A DNA stretch of 33,033 bases from an uncultured bacterium (lineage in GTDB: Bacteria > Krumholzibacteriota > Krumholzibacteriia > LZORAL124-64-63). The stretch spans positions 1 through 33,033 of the forward strand of contig CALEMW010000026.1 of assembly GCA_937910695.1 (NCBI GenBank), read 5' to 3'. Of the stretch, positions 25,801 to 32,728 are shown piece by piece. The notes under the pieces are model-generated. The model was not told the origin of the DNA. It did not search any database and saw only the letters and a list, made by a program, of their open reading frames with translations. Positions within the stretch are counted from its first letter, which is position 1. Each line of letters begins with the position of its first letter. A program made the position numbers and the translations under genes.

Positions 25801-27425
25801 TCATCGCTCGTCAGGTCGAGGCGCAGGTCGGCGGCCGGGATGCGCAAGGAAACCACCGCGAGGTCGTCGAGGGGTTCGGGGTCGGCCAGAGGCGAAGATT
25901 CGATCGTGAGGGTGTCGACGAAGACTTCCCCGGGCGCTCCGGCCCCCACCAGTGCCTGGACGAACAGGTTGAGGGTCTGACCGGGTGCGAGGGCGCCCGG
26001 ACGCCAACGACCGGTCAGGGGGTCGAAGTCGGCCGAGGGCGGCGTATGGGACTGATAGTCGATGCCCGCCGGCAGGTCGTTGCGCACCACCACGCCGTCG
26101 ACGCTGTCGGGACCGTCGTTGGTCAGGCTCAGGGTGTAGAGCACGGGCTCGCCCAGATTGGGCGTGGCGATGTTCACCGCGAGCGAGACGCCGAGGTCGG
26201 CCCCCGCGACGGTCACCGCAACCGACGCCGTATCGTTGTCCGCTTCGGGGTCGCCCGGGAGGACCGAGAGCACGGCGGCCTGCGCCGTCAGGACCTGGCC
26301 GACGGTTCCCGGCGAGACGAGGGTCTCGATCGTGAGCACGGCGTCGACGCCCACGGTCAGGCCGCTCAGCGCCCACTGGCCCGACACGCCGTCGAAGACT
26401 CCCATGTCCGGCGTCGCGTTCAGCAGAGCGAGTTCCGGCGGCAGGGTGATCCCGATCACGGCGTTGTCGGCCTGATCCGCACCGAGGTCGGCGACGGTCA
26501 GCTCGAAGCGGACGGTGTCGCCTTCCGTCGGCCGGAGCTCGTCGGCCGTCATCGCCAACGCCAGGTCGGCGCTGCGGACCGTGATCGTGACGGAATCGCC
26601 GTTGTCGTTGCCGTCGGGGTCGGGTTGATCGACGGCGACGATGTCCGCCTCGACCGCAAGGACTTCGCCGCTGCGGTCGGCGTCGACGACGGCGTTGATC
26701 CGCAGCGTATCGGTGGCTCCCTGGGCCAGGGTGCCCGGCGACCACAGTCCCGTCCCGGGGTCGTAGCCCTCGGCCGGCGGCTGGTGGTCGACATAGGTCA
26801 GGCCGCTCGGCAGGGCCGCGAGGACGTCGACGCCGTAGGCCGTGCTCGGCCCGTCGTTGTACAGGCTCAGCAAGAACGACACCGGTCCGCCGGCCGACGG
26901 TGCCGGATCGTCGACTTCGAGGCTCAGGGACAGATCGGCGCTCTGCTGGGTCAGGGTCGCGGTGTCGAGGTCATCGGCGGCCTGGAGGTCCTCCTGATCC
27001 GCGCCGATGATGCGACCGGTGTTGACGATGGTGTCGCCGCCGCCCACGTCGAGCTGCACCTGCGCCTGCAGGTCCAACGAGACGGTGGTGCCGGGAGCTA
27101 CGGATCCCACGTTCCACACACCGGTGCCCGAATCGAAGGAGCCTTGTTCCGGCACGGCGCCCTCAAAGAGAAGACCGGCCGGCAAGGTGTCGGCCACGGC
27201 CACGCCCGTCGCCGCGTCGGGGCCCGCGTTGGTGAGCTCGAGGGTGAACACGACGCTGTCGCCGATGTTCGGGGACGGGTCGTCCACGTTCTTGACCAGG
27301 CCGAGATCGGCGGCCTGGACCCGGAGCTCAACCGTGTCGAGGTCGTTGATCGGGTCGACGTCGCCCTGGTCCACCGAAACGATGCGGGCCCGGTTCATCA
27401 GGGTCTGCCCCCCCCCGACCGGCAT
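19872..27425 (-). CDS. Giant DUF11-repeat surface protein, C-terminal segment after frameshift
   Basis: This frame carries residues that continue the gene starting at 29754. It resumes in the G-tract (27416-27408) and runs to the stop at 19872, giving about 2,517 residues. ATG 27425 is simply the first in-frame ATG at the break and has no good ribosome-binding site. It encodes eight DUF11 repeats (each begins ADLxL... and has TNxGPDxATGVxVxDxLPxGL). From about 24360 leftward it changes to other beta-sandwich repeats (for example LAITNTYGEPRRMTSLAITN and LVLGLHNSGSVGSG, and a duplicated block with WPLASGGGLAVDGFVASQV / WPLSSDGGLVVDGHVAAQL). The end is a FlgD-like module: YSNFPNPFAAGRETTRFVYA, then WDGRNGRGAVVRNGVYIAEI. 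No membrane anchor or LPXTG is present. It is an exported, probably cell-surface, stalk-like protein. Whether this segment is made on its own is doubtful. Confidence 0.85.
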   Translation of the reverse strand: MPVGGGQTLMNRARIVSVDQGDVDPINDLDTVELRVQAADLGLVKNVDDPSPNIGDSVVFTLELTNAGPDAATGVAVADTLPAGLLFEGAVPEQGSFDSGTGVWNVGSVAPGTTVSLDLQAQVQLDVGGGDTIVNTGRIIGADQEDLQAADDLDTATLTQQSADLSLSLEVDDPAPSAGGPVSFLLSLYNDGPSTAYGVDVLAALPSGLTYVDHQPPAEGYDPGTGLWSPGTLAQGATDTLRINAVVDADRSGEVLAVEADIVAVDQPDPDGNDNGDSVTITVRSADLALAMTADELRPTEGDTVRFELTVADLGADQADNAVIGITLPPELALLNATPDMGVFDGVSGQWALSGLTVGVDAVLTIETLVSPGTVGQVLTAQAAVLSVLPGDPEADNDTASVAVTVAGADLGVSLAVNIATPNLGEPVLYTLSLTNDGPDSVDGVVVRNDLPAGIDYQSHTPPSADFDPLTGRWRPGALAPGQTLNLFVQALVGAGAPGEVFVDTLTIESSPLADPEPLDDLAVVSLRIPAADLRLDLTSDDATPATGDEVHLTLTVANDGPDPATGVVVGCPLPSGLVYLASDHPDYDQLTGRWIVGEVPVGDSAVIELTAAVSPAAAGDTLHAAATVAEVEQGDSGPGNETATVALIVDEDADLGLTLQPDDAAPDVGQSLEWRLRLTNHGPNAATNIVVRDSLPAGVAPTAAWAEGGSYDDVARLWSVPMLEAGADLDLVLTSDVLPGEGGSDHVGAASIVSLDQHGLNPANDAVEADIHVLGADLALASYVDLESPNEGDELIITLYLTNQGPDRATGVAVVDSLPAGLTYASHTPPLEDFVSDAAAGVWRWDVGTLEPASSRALFVRVTVDEGTTGMSFDHTTRIEPFGQEDSDLDDNVAVNTVTVGGVDLALSMIADVVEPAEGDLVRFDLELENMGPNAGTGIAVLDTLPQGLQLFGTIPNGVYDALTGIWNIGALAQGETATLTLMARVDERTGGSRIVHAASVAALDQVDPVADNDVATKELTVAWPEQGHILISALPATPVSAAPGEAPSEVLELQLVNWSVAPDTLMTLTLANASVGEGSASQMDASWQDLSLWKREPDGSTTGLTGSRTMSGGTTMFPDLALGLAAGDTVTLIVRGAASPLARDGDLLALQCDDAEALGFTRDVLIDGGWPLASGGGLAVDGFVASQVMVHDVDAGVLPPGGQQTVVMDLVLPGDGYDEDTLEDLALVNRGDARAGTDLARLELWRDDGNGVFDAGQDMSLGGFVFTGDRWALTGLVEPLPVGGMRVFVTADIAAGAESGRTVRLELPVHAVAVARGNDGPRDVAVANAFEQVVSAADRIYVSVAGDAWSSVHPGAPDRELLDLAITNTYGEPRRMTSLAITNRSVSDAPGSLDDVVSGLVLRDQDGSILATASFSGGRAVFGGLDLPVPTSSTRHLRIGGDIALHHAADGDSLAVAVAGALDIRFATDADVQGDWPLSSDGGLVVDGHVAAQLDARPTLNRTVAPGEGPVLALDLTVPANGDAADILNSLRLENVGSAGGGSVASLQLWRDGGAEGFAPGDGDDELLGTFNLRGSTWYLAGLDLDVPPEGERLFVGVTTTPTLSDSTVFDLMIPREGLGFASGNDGPIDADLNPQGRLLFSEAPLHASLAMNPSVAVTGQEETLELTVWNAGLERASDVAPAIPVPSAEGMVIISPVPVPAIADLDPGESAVFRWSVIAIAVGEVSFDVAAHGTGAVTGDPLISLWVTSTPLTILSPPAALSVGTISQLPFSVNRGQADITAMTLALSLGGESSSSRARIDTVMVTCVDEDGSLLASSDLLSRVVLRNGSDVLGVRAIVSGDGPVVPIILGEPLEVRVDQTVLLTLALDVDEEAPDEIFRISLPDDGAIAARDVVSGLPITVLPSAGSFPLQTEAAHIVAGAEDLQVVAVAGAAVEASRGQDDVRALVLGLHNSGSVGSGAGIQLGSLAIRLVDDDGMPLASPASIVTDVSVTAGDDLLGSITLPADAAADLMVEYDTPLTLAAGEDAELTIVLSLTGDAPAPSLRLTTSGVSGWDARDENSGVPVSVVTTPSLLMGPSVMILDPVELVYLGGSSQGGFALTGGATDLPVLAVAIRHPIAVGTSAARLDTLTIHARTPDGQALRADTMLESVCALWNDDVVARSTALSSPDGRINLVFEAQTVAAGATLDLVIAASPRAVAVADSIVLLLAPEGIVASDIHLHAPVEVTADAGIVVPLSTGPRILRLPSDELRLSWSGHMPAVLSPMAPTTSVADLVLTNPAAAPAGDLVVASLGLMARNGGLEIPVGASVRRIIASIDGIEWAVADDLGEADTLAVLTPLHDLRLAAGESALLELMVTLHDAPAASSLELGLGSELVSARQAEGDLVPVRILAVEGESLPFWTDRGTVSLGGLDETYSNFPNPFAAGRETTRFVYALSGPATVTLRLFTARGEMVVTVVDAERKTAGLHQDDAWDGRNGRGAVVRNGVYIAEIVVEFDGGERRTLRRKVAVVR

Positions 27426-28790
27426 CGACCGTCGCAGAAAGCAGCAGGACACAGCTCGAACCCTGGGCCAGCGCGCCGACGGTCCACAGTCCCGTTCCGG
27501 CGTCATAGGAACCCTGGCTCGGCGTGCTGCCCGCAAAGGTCAATCCGGGGGGCAGCGAATCGGCCACGGCCACGCCCGTGGCGGTGCCTCCGCCCACGTT
27601 CTCGACCGTGAGCGTGTAGACGACGGTGTCGCCCGTGTTCGGCAAGGGATCGTCGAGGACCAGGTTCACGGCCAGATCGACACCCAGTACGGTGAGCGTC
27701 GTGGTGGCCGTATCGTCCAGGGGGTCAGGGTCGCCGGGAACGGAGGACGCCACCGCCATCGTCACCGGAATTGCCGTGCCGGATGGGGCCGTCACGTTCG
27801 CATCGAGGGTCAAGACTGCCGTACCGCCAACCAGCAGAGACGGCAGGGTCCAGCGCCCGGTGCCGGAATCGTAGGATCCCTGCGACGGCGTCGCCAGGGC
27901 CAGGGTCAGCCCCGGCGGCAGCAGGGCGTCGACGACGATGTCGTCCGCCGGGTCCGGTCCCTGCTGGCTCAACGTGGCGGTGAAACGCACGAGCTCGCCC
28001 TGCTCCGGCGCCGGTTGATTGACTCCCAGCCCGAGGGCCAGGTCGGCGGCCTGGACAGTGAACGTGATGCTCGCCTGGTTGTTGGCGGGATTCGGGTCTT
28101 CCACATCCGTGGTCGTCACCGTCGCCCAATCGATGATGCTCGCCCCGATCGCGTCGTCATCGACGCGGGCGTTGACCCGCAGCGTCGCCGAGCTGCCCGA
28201 CCCGAGGGTGGCCATGGACCAACCGCCGTCGAGGGGGCTGTAGCTGCCGAGGCTGGCCGAGTGGGACTGGTAGGTGAGCCCGGCAGGCAGCAGGTCGACG
28301 ACGACGATGCCGGTCGCGGCGTCGGGGCCGTCGTTCCCCAGCTGGATTCCGATCTGGATCAGATCCCCAGCCCTCGGCGTGGGAGTCAGCGAGGTCACAA
28401 CGAGGCCCAGGTCGGCGGCCTGGATGCGCACCCCGGCACTCAAAGCGTCGTTCGCGTCGTTGGGGTCGTACTGGTCGAGTTGACTGACCGAGACCCTCGA
28501 CGTCTGGATCGTGCCGCCGGCTCCCTCGGCCACCGTGGCGGTGATCGTCAGCTGGGCGGCCCCGGCCATGGGCAGGGACGACAGGCTCCACAGGCCGGTC
28601 CCGGGATCGTAGACGCCGGCGGTGGCCGTCGCCGAGACATGGGTCAGCCCGGCCGGAAGGGCGTGATGGAGAGCCACCCCCGTCGCCGCATCGGGTCCTG
28701 CGTTCCCCAGCTTCACGACGATCTCGACCTGGTCGCCCACGTTCGCCAGCAGAGGCGCGATCGCTGCGGAAACACCGAGGTCCGCCTTCG
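24360..28790 (-). repeat. Twelve tandem DUF11 repeats of about 370 bp
   Basis: Each unit of about 120-123 residues starts with an (A/V)DL motif and contains NxGPxxAxxVxVxxxLPxGL, a Y/FDxxTGxW box and a closing xDNDxAxxxxxV box. Starts fall near 28790, 28424, 28056, 27690, 27320, 26946, 26580, 26200, 25840, 25478, 25110 and 24720. The fourth unit contains the frameshift. The units diverge in sequence, so DNA recombination between them should be limited. Confidence 0.85.
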
Positions 28791-29754
28791 GCTCATGGAA
28801 CGTGGCCCAGTGGATCGTCTTGCCCGCTTCGTTGACCTCGGGCTCTGGCCCGACGGTGAAGCCGGACGGGCCAAGTCCGAGGATGGCGCCGACGAGATTC
28901 GCGTCCTTGGTGTACATGAGCGAGGCGTTGCCCGCCAAGCTCGCCGGCCGGTGGACGCCGCCCTTATTGTTCTCTGATTTCACCACCACGTAGTCGGGCA
29001 GGAAACCGCCGGCGGCGATCTCGCGGGACGATGACGCGTCGCCGACGAAGGAGCCGACGGCCATCTCTCCCGGCACCTCTCTCCAGGCGATGTAATGACT
29101 CTGGAAACCGGCGACGTTGACGTTCTTCTGGTTGCCCACTTGGAAGCCCGAGGTGGTGAAGTTGCCGATCCGGTCGGCATTGAGGCTGTCGTTCTTCAAG
29201 GCCGCGCTCTGCAGGGACGGCATCGTCGACATCCGGTGGTAGGGATGTTCCCCGTCCTCGGTCATCACGATCACGTAGTCGGGCTCGAAGCCGACATCGG
29301 AGACCGTCAGGGGCGTCCCCGTCCCCATGAACGTGCCCAACGCCATCGCCCCCGGATCTTCGGCGAAGGCGATCCACCAGTAGTCGTTGCCGTTGCCGTT
29401 GACCTCGGCCATCGCACCCAGGGTGAATCCGTCGTCCAGGAAGCCCGTGATCATGTTGGCGAGCAGGTTCTTGTCCTCGCCCAGGTTCTTGGCGAAGCCG
29501 TCCGGCATGGTGGCCGACCGCAGGATCGCGCTCTTGCCGGTATCGCCCTTGACGATCACCACGACAGGGCGAAAACCGAGGCCGATGATTTCACGGCCCG
29601 CAGAGGAGTTGCCAGCGTACTGGCCCGTGCGGATTTCGAGAGCGCCCGCCGTCGTCGCCCACGTCAGGCACGCCAGGACGATCCATGCCGTCCGGGCAAT
29701 GAGACTCCTGATGGTGGCATGCGTGCGTTGAAGCAAGACCAGGGCTCTTTCCAT
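27328..29754 (-). CDS. Giant DUF11-repeat surface protein, N-terminal segment before frameshift
   Basis: The 808-residue frame starts at ATG 29754. A signal peptide of about 39 residues ends at TTAGA. Residues 40-320 are three copies of a module of about 95 residues with the pattern GF.PDYVIV ... GF.VG....VN..G ... WIAF.E.PG.MA.G.F.G. Its family is not certain to me. Four DUF11 repeats follow. The last 27 residues (from about ADPDEPGP) are out-of-frame sequence after the G-tract and end at 27328, while the next frame continues the fourth repeat perfectly. With eight G in the tract, the gene would be 19872-29754 and encode 3,293 residues. No strong ribosome-binding site is seen before the ATG. 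alaS ends 176 bp upstream with its own terminator, so this gene should have its own promoter. It is the first gene of the operon with the PorV-TPR, phosphatase/kinase and STAS genes. Confidence 0.85.
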   Translation of the reverse strand: MERALVLLQRTHATIRSLIARTAWIVLACLTWATTAGALEIRTGQYAGNSSAGREIIGLGFRPVVVIVKGDTGKSAILRSATMPDGFAKNLGEDKNLLANMITGFLDDGFTLGAMAEVNGNGNDYWWIAFAEDPGAMALGTFMGTGTPLTVSDVGFEPDYVIVMTEDGEHPYHRMSTMPSLQSAALKNDSLNADRIGNFTTSGFQVGNQKNVNVAGFQSHYIAWREVPGEMAVGSFVGDASSSREIAAGGFLPDYVVVKSENNKGGVHRPASLAGNASLMYTKDANLVGAILGLGPSGFTVGPEPEVNEAGKTIHWATFHEPKADLGVSAAIAPLLANVGDQVEIVVKLGNAGPDAATGVALHHALPAGLTHVSATATAGVYDPGTGLWSLSSLPMAGAAQLTITATVAEGAGGTIQTSRVSVSQLDQYDPNDANDALSAGVRIQAADLGLVVTSLTPTPRAGDLIQIGIQLGNDGPDAATGIVVVDLLPAGLTYQSHSASLGSYSPLDGGWSMATLGSGSSATLRVNARVDDDAIGASIIDWATVTTTDVEDPNPANNQASITFTVQAADLALGLGVNQPAPEQGELVRFTATLSQQGPDPADDIVVDALLPPGLTLALATPSQGSYDSGTGRWTLPSLLVGGTAVLTLDANVTAPSGTAIPVTMAVASSVPGDPDPLDDTATTTLTVLGVDLAVNLVLDDPLPNTGDTVVYTLTVENVGGGTATGVAVADSLPPGLTFAGSTPSQGSYDAGTGLWTVGALAQGSSCVLLLSATVDAGRGGADPDEPGPHRFGGPGRRRPDQRPRHG
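27408..27416 (-). other. Nine-G tract carrying the frameshift in the giant gene
   Basis: The plus strand reads nine C at 27408-27416, so the coding strand has G9. Upstream the frame reads VDAGRGG; downstream the DUF11 unit needs GGQTLMNRARIVSVDQ. Only 8 (or 11) G joins them. A homopolymer of this length is a classic slippage site, both in polymerases and in sequencing. Confidence 0.9.
28800..29640 (-). repeat. Three tandem copies of an N-terminal module of about 95 residues
   Basis: Copies align by LGFRPVVVIVKG / VGFEPDYVIVMTE / GGFLPDYVVVKSE at their starts and by WWIAFAEDPGAMALGTFMG / YIAWREVPGEMAVGSFVG / IHWATFHEP at their ends. Internal phrases such as DGFTLGAMAEVNGNG, SGFQVGNQKNVNVAG and SGFTVGPEPEVNEAG also match. 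A beta-rich jelly-roll or lectin-like fold is likely. Confidence 0.75.
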
Positions 29755-29875
29755 CGATGATCAAGGGCCGAACCGCTCCGCCCTTTGGGGCGCAGTCGAA
29801 CGGGACGGATACTGATTCCTGGGATCCATCGACGGAAATATGGCGTTCTTGAGGTTTTTGAGCCGATTCGAACCC

Positions 29876-29903
29876 AAAAAAGTGAGGCAGCCCTCCGGCT
29901 GCC
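29876..29903 (-). terminator. Intrinsic terminator of alaS
   Basis: ggcagcc (29886-29892) and ggctgcc (29897-29903) pair around ctcc. On the minus strand the stem is followed by TCAC and then six T (29881-29876). It lies 27 bp after the alaS stop and separates alaS from the giant gene, whose promoter must lie in 29755-29880. Confidence 0.85.
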
Positions 29904-29929
29904 CCCCTTGGGATACTCTTGGCCCGCAA

Positions 29930-32578
29930 TCAGGCCATCTGGACTTCGACGATCCCCGGCGCCGCCGCCAGGGCCGGGGCGATGGCCTCGGCGTTCGGCA
30001 GTCCCGCCTGGGCCGTGTTGGGCTTGCCGCCGCCGCGTCCACCCGCCGCCGCCGCGACGGCTTTGACCAGGTCGCCGGCGTGGAGTGTCTTCGAGGCCAC
30101 CAGATCGGCGCTGACGGTGACCAGCAGGGTGGCCTTGCCCTCCCACTCGGCGGCAAGCACGGCAACCCCCCGGCCGAGACGGTCCCGTGCCCGATCGCCG
30201 AGTTCGAGCAGGGCGTCGCGGCCGTCGGCGTCGACACGGGCGCAGAGCAGCTTGATGTCGCCGAGGTCCACGGCGCCGGCGAGCAGCTCGTCGAGGCCGC
30301 CGGCGGCCGAGGCACGCTTGATATTCTGGAGTTCCGCCGCCAGGGCGTCGCGCTCCGCGACCAGCGAGGCGATCTGCTCGACGGGGTCGGCGTCGCGGCG
30401 CAACAGTCCGCGGACAGCATCGAACTGGGCGCGTTCGGCCTCGATGACGGCCCGCGCCGCGGTGCCGGCCACCGCCTCGATGCGCCGCACCCCCGCCGCG
30501 CTGCTGCTCTCGCTGAGGATCCGGAAGGGCCCGATGTCGCCGGTCCGCGCCACATGGGTGCCGCCGCAGAGTTCGAGGGAGAAATCGGCGGTGCTGCCGG
30601 GAATCTCGATCATCCGCACGCGGTCGCCGTACTTCTCGCCGAACAGGGCCATGGCTCCGCGTTCACGGGCCTCGGCCAGGGGGACGTCGTCGTGCACGCG
30701 TACCTCGGAGTTGGCCAGGACCTCGTCGAGAACCAGGGACTCGACACGGGTCAGATCGGCGGCGGACACGGCGCCGTCCTGGTGGAAGTCGAAGCGAAGC
30801 TTGCCGGGCCCCACCTCCGATCCCGCCTGGGCCACATGGTCGCCGAGCACGCGCCGCAGGGCCGCGTGGAGCAGATGGGTGGCGGTGTGATGGCGCATGG
30901 TCTGGCGGCGCACATCGGAGACGGTCAGCGTCACGGTCGGGTCGTCGGCCAAGTCCGCCGCGAGGTCGGCGGCGTCGGCGGCCACCACCATCAGGGGACC
31001 GTTTTCCCCGCCGACGGTCGTGAGCACCTCCACCTTCGTGCCGTTCGCAAGAACAACGATTCCCGTGTCGCCCACCTGGCCGCCGGACTCGGCGTAGAAG
31101 GGCGTGCTCTCGCAAAGCAGCTGGGCGATGCCGTCGCCGGCGGCGCGCACGCCCACGGCACGGGCGCACCCTTCCAACGCGCCGTATCCCTTGAATGTGG
31201 CGCGGAAGGCGGCGGGATCCTCGGCGCCCAGGGCGGTCCAGTCGCCCACGCCGGCCATGTAGCGGCGTTCCTTGCCGCTGCTCGCCCGCTGACGTTCCAT
31301 GCAGGCGGTGAAGCCCGTCTCGTCCACGGTCAGGCCGTCCTCCTCGGCGATCACGCGGGTCAGGTCCAAGGGGAAGCCGAAGGTGTCGTGGAGCTTGAAG
31401 GCGTCTTCGCCTGAGATCTGACCAGAAGACGCATCTCTCATTTCTTCATAGACTTGCAGGCCACGGTCAAGAGTCAGATTGAACCTTTCCTCCTCGCGCC
31501 GGATCACCTCGATCACCCGTTTCTGGCGTTCGATGATCTCGGGATAGGCCTCGCCCATCTCCCGGATCACGACTTCGGCGCAGCGCCAGAGAAACGGCTC
31601 GGAGAAGCCCAGGCGCCGGCCCGCTCGGGCCGCTCGGCGCAGAATGCGACGCACGACGTAGCCGCGGCCGTCGTTGCCCGGAGCGGCCCCGTCGGTGATG
31701 GCGAAGGTCACCGCCCGGGCATGGTCGGCGATGATCTGCATGGCGATGCGGTCCTCGCCTTCGGGGGCGCGCCCGCTGAGCTCGGCCACGAACCCGATCA
31801 GCGGCGTGAAGAGGTCGCAGGCGAAGTTGGAGGTCACGCCCTGGCACACCGCCACGAGACGTTCGAGCCCCATGCCGGTGTCGACGCTGAGCATCGGCAG
31901 CTTGTGCAGCGTGCCTGCTTCGTCGCGATCGAACTCCATGAACACATGGTTCCAGATCTCGAGCCAGCGATCGCAGTCGCAGACGCCGAGGATGCAGCCG
32001 TCAGGGTGGTCGCAGGCCATCGCTGCGCCCTGGTCCACGTAGATCTCCGAGCACGGGCCGCAGGGGCCGGTGTCGCCCATGGACCAGAAGTTCTCCTCGT
32101 CGCCCTGCGCGAGGTCGCCCAGGCGCATGATGCGCGCTTCGGGCAGCTTGATCACGTCGCGCCAGATGGCGTAGGCATCGTCGTCGTCCTTGTAGACCGA
32201 GGCCCAGAGGCGTTCGGGGTCGAGGCCCATCTCCTTGATCAGGAACTCCCAGCCCCATTCGAGGGACTCGCGCTTGCCGTACTCGCCGAAGGACCAGTTG
32301 CCGAGCATCTCGAAGAAGGTGTGGTGACGGGCGTCGCGTCCCACCTCCTCGAGGTCGTTGTGCTTGCCGCTTACGCGCATGCATTTCTGGCAGGAGGCGG
32401 CGCGCACGTAGTCGCGCTTCTCCTTGCCCACGAACACGGCCTTGAACTGGTTCATGCCCGCGTTGGTGAAGATGAGCGTGGGATCGTCTTCGGGCACCAG
32501 GCTGCTGGAATCGACCACGGTGTGGCCGCGCTGGGCGAAAAAGTCCAGGAAACGGGCGCGGATGTCCTTGGCTTTCAA
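29930..32578 (-). CDS. alaS: Alanine-tRNA ligase
   Basis: The protein has 882 residues, close to the usual 875. It starts at a TTG (32578) preceded by AGAGG seven bases upstream. The frame stays open to 33001, but that part would cross the divergent wecB gene and is not AlaRS-like. The enzyme charges tRNA-Ala in the cytoplasm. The class II core shows FTNAGMNQFKAVFVG, HHTFFEMLGNWSFGEYGK (motif 2 region), GDTGPCGPCSEI and MLSVDTGMGLERL (motif 3). A Cys-rich insert, CDHPDGCILGVCDCDRW, is present after the GPCGPCSE loop, as in many bacteria. The editing domain has the zinc ligands HHTATHLLHA and CGGTHVARTGDIG. The C-terminal DHHA1/C-Ala part ends with GGRGGGKPNTAQAGL. No motif is missing. It is a single-gene unit with its own leader hairpin and terminator. 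Confidence 0.98.
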   Translation of the reverse strand: MKAKDIRARFLDFFAQRGHTVVDSSSLVPEDDPTLIFTNAGMNQFKAVFVGKEKRDYVRAASCQKCMRVSGKHNDLEEVGRDARHHTFFEMLGNWSFGEYGKRESLEWGWEFLIKEMGLDPERLWASVYKDDDDAYAIWRDVIKLPEARIMRLGDLAQGDEENFWSMGDTGPCGPCSEIYVDQGAAMACDHPDGCILGVCDCDRWLEIWNHVFMEFDRDEAGTLHKLPMLSVDTGMGLERLVAVCQGVTSNFACDLFTPLIGFVAELSGRAPEGEDRIAMQIIADHARAVTFAITDGAAPGNDGRGYVVRRILRRAARAGRRLGFSEPFLWRCAEVVIREMGEAYPEIIERQKRVIEVIRREEERFNLTLDRGLQVYEEMRDASSGQISGEDAFKLHDTFGFPLDLTRVIAEEDGLTVDETGFTACMERQRASSGKERRYMAGVGDWTALGAEDPAAFRATFKGYGALEGCARAVGVRAAGDGIAQLLCESTPFYAESGGQVGDTGIVVLANGTKVEVLTTVGGENGPLMVVAADAADLAADLADDPTVTLTVSDVRRQTMRHHTATHLLHAALRRVLGDHVAQAGSEVGPGKLRFDFHQDGAVSAADLTRVESLVLDEVLANSEVRVHDDVPLAEARERGAMALFGEKYGDRVRMIEIPGSTADFSLELCGGTHVARTGDIGPFRILSESSSAAGVRRIEAVAGTAARAVIEAERAQFDAVRGLLRRDADPVEQIASLVAERDALAAELQNIKRASAAGGLDELLAGAVDLGDIKLLCARVDADGRDALLELGDRARDRLGRGVAVLAAEWEGKATLLVTVSADLVASKTLHAGDLVKAVAAAAGGRGGGKPNTAQAGLPNAEAIAPALAAAPGIVEVQMA

Positions 32579-32609
32579 GGGGCTGCCTCTCGGGTAACGG
32601 ATCTGCAAA

Positions 32610-32632
32610 CGCCGCGGTGGTAAGCCGCGGCG
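32610..32632. promoter_or_regulatory. Palindrome in the alaS leader / alaS-wecB divergent region
   Basis: cgccgcgg (32610-32617) and ccgcggcg (32625-32632) pair around tggtaag, 32 bp upstream of the alaS TTG. The 150-bp gap 32579-32728 must hold the promoters of both divergent genes, but I cannot place clear -35/-10 boxes. E. coli AlaRS represses its own gene by binding a palindrome at the promoter; a similar role here is only an analogy. Confidence 0.35.
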
Positions 32633-32718
32633 GGGAGCACTCCAGGCTGGTCTGGCGATGCGACAGCGGCTATTGTAAGCACGCGCACTATGAAAATCAA
32701 CAGGTGCCCCAGCGCCTC

Positions 32719-32724
32719 GGGAGG
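32719..32724 (+). promoter_or_regulatory. Ribosome-binding site deciding the wecB GTG start
   Basis: GGGAGG ends 4 bp before GTG 32729. An in-frame ATG at 32690 lacks any such site and would add 13 residues that do not fit the family N-terminus. Confidence 0.65.
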
Positions 32725-32728
32725 CCTC

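Noticed and set aside
20334-27611. Long plus-strand open frames opposite the giant gene (also at 3872-6835 and 29840-31414)
   Set aside because: These are His/Gly/Arg-rich antisense shadows made by G/C at third codon positions of the real genes; no domains or ribosome-binding sites are seen.
24360-28790. DUF11 repeat region considered as CRISPR or DNA-level tandem repeat
   Set aside because: Periodicity is at the protein level with divergent DNA, the frame is open, and units of about 370 bp are far too long for CRISPR.
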